Shown here piece by piece: positions 1 to 6,011 of a DNA stretch of 9,284 bases (position 1 is its first letter; each line of letters opens with the position of its first letter). The stretch is from an uncultured Collinsella sp. (GTDB taxonomy: Bacteria; Actinomycetota; Coriobacteriia; Coriobacteriales; Coriobacteriaceae). A program made the position numbers and the translations under genes. The notes beneath the pieces are model-generated. The model ran no database searches. It saw nothing but the letters and a program-made list of their open reading frames with translations, and had not been told where the DNA came from. The DNA lies in NCBI GenBank assembly GCA_902465015.1, contig CABQLK010000059.1:1-9284 (forward strand), given 5' to 3'.

Positions 1-55
1 AGCCCCTTGCGGCGTAGTTCTTATTTAAGACGTCCAAGTTTTGGGGTGCAGTTCA
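1..55. mobile_element. Terminal end of an IS3-family (IS150-like) insertion sequence, partial
   Basis: Read on the minus strand from 55 inwards, the sequence begins TGAACTGCACCCCAAAAC and continues TTGGACG (55-31). This closely resembles the terminal inverted repeats of IS3-family elements of the IS150 group, which start with TG and carry a CACCC...TTGGAC pattern. The element would extend left, out of the window. The exact outer boundary could be 55 or 57, since both positions give a TG/CA end. No transposase codons and no partner repeat are visible here, so this could also be a solitary remnant. Recognition is from memory of the family's terminal pattern, not from a search. Confidence 0.5.
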
Positions 56-100
56 CACCGATCGCGGGGCCGATTCTTTAGCTACCCAGGTTTCCTTATG

Positions 101-167
101 AGTTGCGGTGAAATAAGGACTGTTTGACGGGCAGAAGCCGCTATTCAATCCCTATTTCACCGCAACT
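101..167. repeat. Palindromic intergenic element A
   Basis: A 15-base arm at 101-115 (AGTTGCGGTGAAATA) is perfectly inverted at 153-167, with a 37-base centre at 116-152. Scattered further pairing extends to about 122/146. The right arm ends six bases beyond the rsmB stop codon. No T-run follows the hairpin on the minus strand, so it is not a convincing intrinsic terminator, although it could protect the 3' end of the fmt-rsmB message. Its geometry resembles elements B, C and D of this window. Positions 56-100, between it and the IS end, show nothing I can name. Confidence 0.7.
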
Positions 168-173
168 TAGTCG

Positions 174-1574
174 TTACTTGCGGACCAGCCTGGCGCAGAA
201 GTGGCCGTCGTAGGAGTCGGCGTTTACCGGCACGCTTTGGAAGAGGCCTCGATCGTTCTGGCGTACGGATACGAGTTTCTTGGCCTGATCGAACTCGGGG
301 AGTTGCAGAATCTGTGCCTCGGAAAGCGGTGCCACGCTAAAGCCGGCACCCTCGGGAGAAGCAAGGAACGCGTCCACGACCTGCGTGTTCTCCTCGTCGA
401 AGACCGAGCACGTTGCATAGATGAGCTCACCGCCGGCAGCCACGCGCGCAGCAGCCTCCTTGAGCATCGTCAGCTGCAGCTTGGGCAGCTCAACCGTCAC
501 ATCCTTTACGGTCAGGCGCCACGGAATCTCGGGATGACGACGCATGGTTCCGGTGCCCGAGCACGGCGCATCGATAAACACGGTATCGAACTTGACCCGC
601 TCACCGCGCATGGCATCAAACGATGTAAGTACCTCATCGAGCTCGCAGGCATCACCCGAAACCGTACGAACGCCCTGAATACCCGCCTTATGCAGGCGAG
701 CGAGATTCAGGTCGCATTTGCGATCATGCAGATCGAGCGCCGTATGCTGGCGCTCATAGCCGGCGCGCTTGGCCTGGCACATCATCACATAGGTCTTGGT
801 ACCGCGACCGGCACCAATCTCAAGGCAGCTTCCAGGGCGCGTGGCAGCTGTGGCGATAAGCTGCGCGTTAAGGTCCGAGGCCACGGCAGCAGCGCGTACA
901 AATACGCCCGACGAAACGGTAACCTGGGCATCAACCGGAGCATGACAACCCGGGAACACGGGTGCCACAAGCTGCGAGATATATGGATCGGGCTTGGTTG
1001 CAAAGGCGTTCTCATGCAGGGCCAGCGGCGCGGGGGCCAGATTGCCGGCAAAGTTAAGCGCACCCTCTGGCGTGTCAAACGACACCATAATGCGAGCGCA
1101 CAGCCAACGCGGCAGCCCCATCAGGCGCGACAGACGGACCAAGCGTCGCTCAGACTCATCCGCATCGGAAGCAGTAGCAAAGTCCTCAACATTATCCGCA
1201 ACCTTATGCAGTACAGCATTGGCCAAGCCAGCGGCGGACTTAGCACCGCAGCGAACCAGCTCAACACCCTGACTTACGGCAACGCGGCCAGGCGTATGCA
1301 GATAGAGCATCTCGAAGGCCGAGATACGAAGCGCCATGCGAACACGCGGCGCAACCTTTTTAGGCTTATCAAGAAACTGATCGAGCAGCTCGTCCAAAAT
1401 ACCCTGCGTGGCGGCCACACCGAGCGCCAAGCGGGCGGCAAAAGCAGAATCGCGCTGGTCAATGGCCTTGGCCGAAGCACGGGACGAGAGCACGTCACGC
1501 GCGTACATGCCGCGGCGATCGGCCTCCATCAGCACATCGAGCGCAAGCTTGCGCGCGGGAGACAGCTTGCTCAT
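174..1574 (-). CDS. rsmB: 16S rRNA (cytosine(967)-C(5))-methyltransferase RsmB
   Basis: This 466-residue protein transfers a methyl group from S-adenosylmethionine to a cytosine of 16S rRNA (C967 in E. coli). Residues 1 to about 135 form the NusB-like RNA-binding domain, and about 230-466 form the Rossmann-fold methyltransferase. Both catalytic cysteines of the family are present: C338 in DAPCSG (motif IV) and C389 in YATCS (motif VI). The SAM-binding motif I reads LEIGAGRGTKT (251-261) instead of the usual DLCAAPGGKT. The start at 1574 is chosen because its ATG overlaps the fmt stop as ATGA, which implies coupled translation. An in-frame ATG at 1622 would reach into fmt and add 16 residues unlike the family. 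The assignment to RsmB rather than another Nol1/Nop2/Sun protein rests on the NusB-like N-terminus and on the priA-def-fmt context. Confidence 0.93.
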   Translation of the reverse strand: MSKLSPARKLALDVLMEADRRGMYARDVLSSRASAKAIDQRDSAFAARLALGVAATQGILDELLDQFLDKPKKVAPRVRMALRISAFEMLYLHTPGRVAVSQGVELVRCGAKSAAGLANAVLHKVADNVEDFATASDADESERRLVRLSRLMGLPRWLCARIMVSFDTPEGALNFAGNLAPAPLALHENAFATKPDPYISQLVAPVFPGCHAPVDAQVTVSSGVFVRAAAVASDLNAQLIATAATRPGSCLEIGAGRGTKTYVMMCQAKRAGYERQHTALDLHDRKCDLNLARLHKAGIQGVRTVSGDACELDEVLTSFDAMRGERVKFDTVFIDAPCSGTGTMRRHPEIPWRLTVKDVTVELPKLQLTMLKEAAARVAAGGELIYATCSVFDEENTQVVDAFLASPEGAGFSVAPLSEAQILQLPEFDQAKKLVSVRQNDRGLFQSVPVNADSYDGHFCARLVRK

Positions 1575-2491
1575 GACAAAACACCCCACGAAAGATCGAC
1601 ACCCTGCAGGCCAGCAGCCCAAGCAGAAGCAGCCATAGCACGCTTGCCATCGGGCTTAACCTCGAGCAACTCAACCGAGCCATCGGAAAGACCCAGGTAA
1701 ACACGCTTGGCCTTAACGTCAACGGCGCCCTCGCCAAGCGAAACATCGGCCAGCGTAGCATCGAGCACACGCACGGTCTTGCCGGCAATCACGCAACGAG
1801 CAGGCGCGGTATCGGACGAAGCAAGCACATGACGCACGCAATCGAGCGCAGCCATCTGCGGATCCAGACGCATCTCCTGCTTGGAAATCTTGGCAGCATG
1901 AGTGACGAGCGACTCATCCTGTTCAGTCCACACGGCGGTGCCATCGGCAAGCGAAGGAAGTGTATCGACAAGCAATTTGCCGCCAAGCTCAGCAAGCTCC
2001 ATGGTCAGCGCCTCAGCATGTTTACCGGCAACCGACGTGGAAGCCTGAGCACAATAAGCACCAGTATCCACGCCATGCCCAATACGCATAATGGAAACGC
2101 CAGCAACCTCATCACCAGCGAGAATCGCACGCTGAATAGGAGCAGCCCCACGCCAACGAGGCAGCAAGGACGCATGAACATTCACAATGCCGAGCGGTGC
2201 CATATGCAGCACCCTATCGGGCAAAATGCAGCCATAGGCAGCCACACAGAAAATATCGGCCTGGGCAGCCCGGAGCGCCTCAACAACCTCAGGCGTCATA
2301 CGATTAGCCTCAATAACCGGCAACCCCAGCTCAAGCGCGCAAGCCTTAACAGGAGACGGCTCCAGCTTCTTACCACGCCCACGAACAGCATCAGGACGAG
2401 TAACAACAAGCGCAATCTCGTTACCAGCCTCAACAAGCGAAGTCAGCGAAGGCACAGCAAAATCAGGCGTACCCATAAACACAATACGCAT
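1571..2491 (-). CDS. fmt: Methionyl-tRNA formyltransferase
   Basis: This 306-residue protein transfers a formyl group from 10-formyltetrahydrofolate to initiator Met-tRNA in the cytoplasm. The N-terminus MRIVFMGTPDFAVPSL is diagnostic. The formyltransferase core carries NVHASLLPRWRGAAPIQ (104-120), which supplies catalytic N104 and H106, and the catalytic aspartate lies in GVDTG (D142). The C-terminal tRNA-binding domain ends with the typical VKPDGKRAM segment (278-286). Length is normal for the family. The reading frame stays open upstream to 2803, but that stretch crosses a terminator and a palindrome. The ATG at 2491 has a good ribosome site (GAGAGGAGA, 2509-2501, nine bases away). Its stop overlaps the rsmB start by four bases. 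A terminator separates it from def, so it probably has its own promoter within 2492-2600. Codons near its start favour T in third position, unlike metK. Confidence 0.97.
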   Translation of the reverse strand: MRIVFMGTPDFAVPSLTSLVEAGNEIALVVTRPDAVRGRGKKLEPSPVKACALELGLPVIEANRMTPEVVEALRAAQADIFCVAAYGCILPDRVLHMAPLGIVNVHASLLPRWRGAAPIQRAILAGDEVAGVSIMRIGHGVDTGAYCAQASTSVAGKHAEALTMELAELGGKLLVDTLPSLADGTAVWTEQDESLVTHAAKISKQEMRLDPQMAALDCVRHVLASSDTAPARCVIAGKTVRVLDATLADVSLGEGAVDVKAKRVYLGLSDGSVELLEVKPDGKRAMAASAWAAGLQGVDLSWGVLS

Positions 2492-2708
2492 AAAAGTTAG
2501 TCTCCTCTCAACCAAAGCCGAGACGGCTACAGTGAACAGCGGAAAGCCAAGTATCCGGCCCATCCGCAATAACAATTCAACAAGAACAAATATACCCAAA
2601 ACCAAAGAAAGAGCCGCAATAAAAGCAGCTCTTTCAGCAAAGCACCTATCAGCGAAGACGCCCTTCCCTGGCCCGACGGGCCCCGGCGAACCGAGCCAGA
2701 ACAACGCA
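2492..2708. other. fmt upstream region, non-coding
   Basis: The def-fmt gap is 327 bases (2492-2818). Apart from the terminator at 2598-2634 and palindrome B, this part holds the fmt ribosome site (2501-2509) and a small GC hairpin, GGCCC-GAC-GGGCC (2670-2682). Two weak minus-strand -10-like hexamers are present: TATATT just after the terminator T-run and GATACT nearer fmt. Neither has a convincing -35 partner, so I cannot place the fmt promoter. Open frames that cross this region on either strand run through the hairpins and look spurious. Confidence 0.5.
2598..2634 (-). terminator. Intrinsic terminator after priA-def
   Basis: On the minus strand AAAGAGCTGC (2634-2625) pairs with GCGGCTCTTT (2617-2608) around a seven-base loop. 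The stem is 10 bp including one G-U pair. It is followed by TTTCTTTGGTTTT, a T-rich tail interrupted by C and GG. It lies about 185 bases beyond the def stop, on the far side of palindrome B, and would end the priA-def transcript before fmt. Confidence 0.7.
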
Positions 2709-2810
2709 GTCCCCGATGCTGAGCGCCCACATATCGTCCCGCGCGCAGTTTCGCAGCAAAGCGAGAATGTTTGAGCACGGGATGATATGTGGGCGCTCAG
2801 CACCGGGGAC
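2709..2810. repeat. Palindromic intergenic element B
   Basis: The 33-base arm at 2709-2741 is inverted at 2778-2810 with 31 of 33 positions matching. The two differences, at 2716 and 2736, are transitions, and each would be a G-U wobble on one strand. The central 36 bases (2742-2777) contain a small secondary hairpin, TCGC-AGCAAA-GCGA (2751-2764). Both arms start with GTCCCC when read inwards. The element begins only eight bases beyond the def stop codon and would be transcribed as part of the def 3' end. It lacks a T-run on either side. Confidence 0.85.
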
Positions 2811-2818
2811 GGTGGGAC

Positions 2819-3355
2819 CTACTCAGTCTCGCCCGGTCGAGCGCCGCGGGCCAGGGCGTCCTGGTACTCCTTGACTGCCTTGATCCTCTGCATGGGCTTC
2901 AGTCGCTCGAACATAGTGTTGCCGTGCAGGTGGTCAATCTCGTGCTGCAGGCACACGCAGAACAGGTCGCCCGTGGCCTCATAGCGAATCAGGTTGGCAT
3001 CCAGGTCGTACGCCTCGACGACGACATGGTCGGGACGCTCGATCTCGCAGCTAATGCCAGGAATGGACAGGCAGCCCTCGCTAAACGGCACCAGATGGTC
3101 GCTCTGCTCAACAATGACGGGATTGATGAGCACGTACGGGTCGTAGTCGTTCTTGTCGCTGTAGTCGCAGTCGATGGTGACGAGCTGAATGAGCTCGCCG
3201 ATCTGCGGGGCAGCCAGGCCGCAGCCGCCGTTCTCAAACATCATCTTCTTCATCTTCTCGGCAAGCGCCTCGATTGCCGGGGTGATCTCCTCGATGACGG
3301 CGCACTCCTGGCGCAGACGAGGGTCGGGCGACAGTACGATTCCGTTGGCTTCCAT
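2819..3355 (-). CDS. def: Peptide deformylase
   Basis: This 178-residue protein removes the N-formyl group from nascent polypeptides and is a metalloenzyme, usually with iron. The three family motifs are all present (numbering from the chosen start): GCGLAAPQ at 44-51, EGCLS at 93-97 with the metal-ligand cysteine C95, and HEIDH at 138-142 with two histidine ligands and the catalytic glutamate. An ATG two codons upstream (3361) overlaps the ribosome site itself. The sequence GAAAGGA (3367-3361) sits five bases before the ATG at 3355, which I therefore take as the start. The same site and spacing occur before metK. It lies 18 bases after priA and is probably co-transcribed with it. The stop codon lies in a GAGTAGGT string that recurs at the tips of palindrome D. 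Confidence 0.97.
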   Translation of the reverse strand: MEANGIVLSPDPRLRQECAVIEEITPAIEALAEKMKKMMFENGGCGLAAPQIGELIQLVTIDCDYSDKNDYDPYVLINPVIVEQSDHLVPFSEGCLSIPGISCEIERPDHVVVEAYDLDANLIRYEATGDLFCVCLQHEIDHLHGNTMFERLKPMQRIKAVKEYQDALARGARPGETE

Positions 3356-3373
3356 GGCCATCCTTTCGGGTTG

Positions 3374-5800
3374 TTACATCAAATCATAGGCGTCGACATC
3401 AACGCTCACGCTCACGCCGCGCACAGAGCCCACCTCTTTGAGGCAGGCGTCGATATCATCAGAGACATGGTACCCCACGGGCGACTTCACAAGCAGATGG
3501 AAGCGATAACGGTCCTTGGCTCTCTCGATTACACACGAAGCCGGGCCCAGCACCTGCGGCACGGCACTCCCCGCCCGTAAAAAGTCGGGCGCGGCGGCAT
3601 GCCAGCGACGCTTAAGAAGCTTTGCAATGCGCCCGATGTAGTCCTGCGCGTCGTCTCGGTTCGCCGACCACACCAAAATGTTGACCAGGCGAACAAACGG
3701 CGGGTACAGCGCGTCGCGGCGCTGGTCCAGGTCGTAGTCGGTAAAGATCGAACGGTCGTGCTCAGCGACAGCGCGAATGACCGGATCTTCGGGCAGGTAG
3801 GTCTGGATGATCACCTCACCGGGGCGATCGCCGCGGCCGGCGCGGCCCGCAACCTGCTCCAACAAGTCGTAGGCGCGCTCTCCTGCGCGGAAGTCCGGCA
3901 GCTTGAGGGAGAAATCGGCATTGACCACGCCCACGAGCGTGACCTCGGGAAAGTCGAGGCCCTTGGCGATCATCTGGGTGCCAAGCAGCACCGCACAATC
4001 GGCGGCATCGAACTGCTCGAGCAGCTTTTTGTGCGCATCCTTGCCGCGCGTGGAATCGGCATCCATGCGAATAATGGCGACGTCCTCGGGAAGCATCTGG
4101 TGCAGCGCGTCCTCGATCTGCTGCGTGCCCAGGCCCATTTTTGCCAGGTAGCGACTGCCACATTTGGGGCAACGGCTCGTGGGCGCGGGATACGGCTGCA
4201 CGCGCCAAGACGAACCGCAGGTGTGGCACTGCAGTGTATGGGTGCGCTCGTGATACGTAAGCGCGGTGGAGCAGTGGTTACAGGTGGGGACGCAGCCGCA
4301 TTCGCGGCACATCAGGAACGGCGCAAAGCCGCGGCGGTTATGCAGCAGCACAGCCTTCTCGCGGCGCTCGACCACGCGCTCCAAGCCCTCCATCAAGGGT
4401 TTTGAGAACATGGAGCGACTGCCGTGAGAAAACTCACGGCGCAGGTCGGCAATGCGGACCGTGGGCAGCACGGCGTGTCCCGGGCGCTCGGGCATCTCGA
4501 CACGCGTCCAGGTGGCACCGTTATACGTGCCACGGCGGCAGCGGTCGAGGGCCTCGGCAGAAGGCGTGGCGGAGCCCAACACGAGCGGGCAGCGGTAGCG
4601 CCGCGCCATCTCGGCCGCCACCTCGCGCGCGTGGTAGCGCGGACTGGAGCCCTGCTTGTAACTGGTCTCGTGTTCCTCGTCGATGATGATGAGGCCCAAG
4701 TCGTGGAGCGGGCAAAAAAGCGCCGAACGGGCTCCCACGACCACACGAGCGGCCCCGCTAGCAACCATATCCCACTGGTCCAGGCGCTCGCCGGCCGAAA
4801 GGCGCGAATGGAACACGGCGACCGTCTCGCCAAAGCGCGAGCGGAAGCGGCCGACGGTCTGGGCCGTCAGCGAAATCTCGGGTACCAACACGCAGGCAGA
4901 GCGACCAGCTGCGAGCACGCGCTCGATGGCGGAGAGGTAAACCTCGGTTTTGCCGGAGCCGGTGACGCCGTCGACCAACACCACGTCGCCATGAGCGTCC
5001 AGACGGGCGCGCTCAATCTGCGCGAGTGCCCGTTGCTGGCCGTTGGTAAGGGAGACCGGTGCCTTGCCGCTTGCCGAGGACAGCGTTGTCTGCTCGCTGC
5101 AGCCACGCCACGCACGGCGCTCCTCCACCACCACGACGCCGCGCTTTTCGAGCGCCTTGATGGTCGCCGACATGCTGTTATAGAGAAGGTTGAGGTCGCG
5201 CGTCGTGACCGGGCCGCACTGGAGCGCCTCGATGAGTTGGCGCTGGCGGACCGCGGTCTTGGGCGGCGTATAGTCGAAGCCCTCGGGCGTAAGCATGACC
5301 CAGCGGTTTTGGATAGGCTTGACGGCTGGACGTTCAACCGTCCACACGCCGTCGTCGCCCTTGACCACACGCGGGCTGCCGCCCGGGGGCAAAAACAGGC
5401 GCAGGCACTCGGACAGCGTCGCGACATACTCGCGGCTCATCCAGCGTGCGATGCGGGCAGCCTCGGCGGTAAAGAGCGGTTTGCTAAGAATAGCTTCGAC
5501 GGGCTTAATGCGCGAAGGGTCGAGGGCGTTGTTGCCCTGCAGGTCGCCCAGCCCAGACGCTATGTCGACGATATAGCCTGCGGCGGCTCGGTTACCAAAG
5601 TGGACCAGGACTGTAGATCCGATCTGCGCCTCGTTGGCAAGGGACCGGGGAATGCCGTAAGCAAACGGCTCGGACAGCGCGCGGGTGGGAATGTCGAGGA
5701 CCACGCTCGCGTAGGCGGCAATGGGGTCAGGTGTATGCTCGGGCTTGGCCGGAGTCTCCTCCGGTTCCGGCGAACCAAACAGCGACAGTTGTTGAGCCAT
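3374..5800 (-). CDS. priA: Primosomal replication restart helicase PriA
   Basis: This 808-residue protein recognises abandoned replication forks and reloads the replisome. An N-terminal 3'-end-binding domain spans roughly residues 30-135. The superfamily 2 helicase core carries Walker A GVTGSGKT (278-285), the DEEH box (374-377), SAT (410-412), LGTQMIAKGLDFPEV (606-620) and QVAGRAGR (649-656). Eight zinc-binding cysteines fall in four pairs: C498/C501, C507/C510, C525/C528 and C544/C547. The C-terminal domain occupies about 690-808. It is longer than E. coli PriA (about 730), partly because of a flexible N-terminal extension of about 30 residues. That extension contains QLSLF (4-8), the consensus beta-clamp-binding motif. 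All helicase motifs are intact, whereas mycobacterial PriA proteins lack them. The start at 5800 has GAGG six bases upstream. The gap before it is almost filled by palindrome C, so its promoter is unclear. Confidence 0.97.
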   Translation of the reverse strand: MAQQLSLFGSPEPEETPAKPEHTPDPIAAYASVVLDIPTRALSEPFAYGIPRSLANEAQIGSTVLVHFGNRAAAGYIVDIASGLGDLQGNNALDPSRIKPVEAILSKPLFTAEAARIARWMSREYVATLSECLRLFLPPGGSPRVVKGDDGVWTVERPAVKPIQNRWVMLTPEGFDYTPPKTAVRQRQLIEALQCGPVTTRDLNLLYNSMSATIKALEKRGVVVVEERRAWRGCSEQTTLSSASGKAPVSLTNGQQRALAQIERARLDAHGDVVLVDGVTGSGKTEVYLSAIERVLAAGRSACVLVPEISLTAQTVGRFRSRFGETVAVFHSRLSAGERLDQWDMVASGAARVVVGARSALFCPLHDLGLIIIDEEHETSYKQGSSPRYHAREVAAEMARRYRCPLVLGSATPSAEALDRCRRGTYNGATWTRVEMPERPGHAVLPTVRIADLRREFSHGSRSMFSKPLMEGLERVVERREKAVLLHNRRGFAPFLMCRECGCVPTCNHCSTALTYHERTHTLQCHTCGSSWRVQPYPAPTSRCPKCGSRYLAKMGLGTQQIEDALHQMLPEDVAIIRMDADSTRGKDAHKKLLEQFDAADCAVLLGTQMIAKGLDFPEVTLVGVVNADFSLKLPDFRAGERAYDLLEQVAGRAGRGDRPGEVIIQTYLPEDPVIRAVAEHDRSIFTDYDLDQRRDALYPPFVRLVNILVWSANRDDAQDYIGRIAKLLKRRWHAAAPDFLRAGSAVPQVLGPASCVIERAKDRYRFHLLVKSPVGYHVSDDIDACLKEVGSVRGVSVSVDVDAYDLM

Positions 5801-5830
5801 ACACCACCTCTAGCGAACGGACCTGAAAGG

Positions 5831-5936
5831 GCTGGGACAAAATAATCAGTAGAGTTTGTCCCATGGCCGAAACGAGTGTCGAGCTTGTTGCGTCACTCGA
5901 ACATGGGACAAACTCTACTGATTATTTTGTCCCAGC
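5831..5936. repeat. Palindromic intergenic element C (nested inverted repeat)
   Basis: The 35-base arm at 5831-5865 is perfectly inverted at 5902-5936, around a 36-base centre (5866-5901) that holds its own six-pair stem CGAGTG/CACTCG (5873-5878 with 5894-5899). Each arm is also a small hairpin. TGGGACAAA at 5833-5841 pairs with TTTGTCCCA at 5855-5863, and the right arm repeats this at 5904-5912 and 5926-5934. The unit can therefore fold as one long stem or as two short hairpins facing each other, like a REP pair (BIME). It lies between the gltX terminator and the priA ribosome site. Confidence 0.9.
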
Positions 5937-5953
5937 AACCCACTCATCGGTAC

Positions 5954-5988
5954 AGAAACAAGAGCCCCGCTCGGGGTGAACGGGGCTC
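5954..5988 (-). terminator. Intrinsic terminator of gltX
   Basis: On the minus strand, 23 bases beyond the gltX stop, GAGCCCCG (5988-5981) pairs with CGGGGCTC (5969-5962) around an 11-base loop and is followed by TTGTTTC. The stem has eight perfect, GC-rich pairs; the T tail is short and interrupted. Confidence 0.75.
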
Positions 5989-6011
5989 ATATACATACGT
6001 TTGCGCAGCTG

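Noticed and set aside
201..1700. Long plus-strand open frame (499 codons) opposite rsmB
   Set aside because: It is the antisense shadow of rsmB, has no family resemblance and is biased toward His, Arg and Gly as shadows of GC-rich genes are.
2492..2803. 104-codon in-frame upstream extension of fmt with a hydrophobic stretch
   Set aside because: It is translated from palindrome B and the terminator T-run, and the canonical fmt N-terminus with its own ribosome site follows it.
2709..2810. Palindromes B and C as intrinsic terminators
   Set aside because: Neither has a T-run on either side, and both gaps already hold a separate canonical terminator hairpin.
3356..3361. Upstream ATG of def at 3361
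   Set aside because: It overlaps the GAAAGGA ribosome site, leaving no spacer, whereas the ATG at 3355 has a five-base spacer.
4424..5845. Long plus-strand open frame (473 codons) opposite priA
   Set aside because: PriA on the other strand carries all helicase motifs across this stretch; the plus-strand translation matches no family I know.
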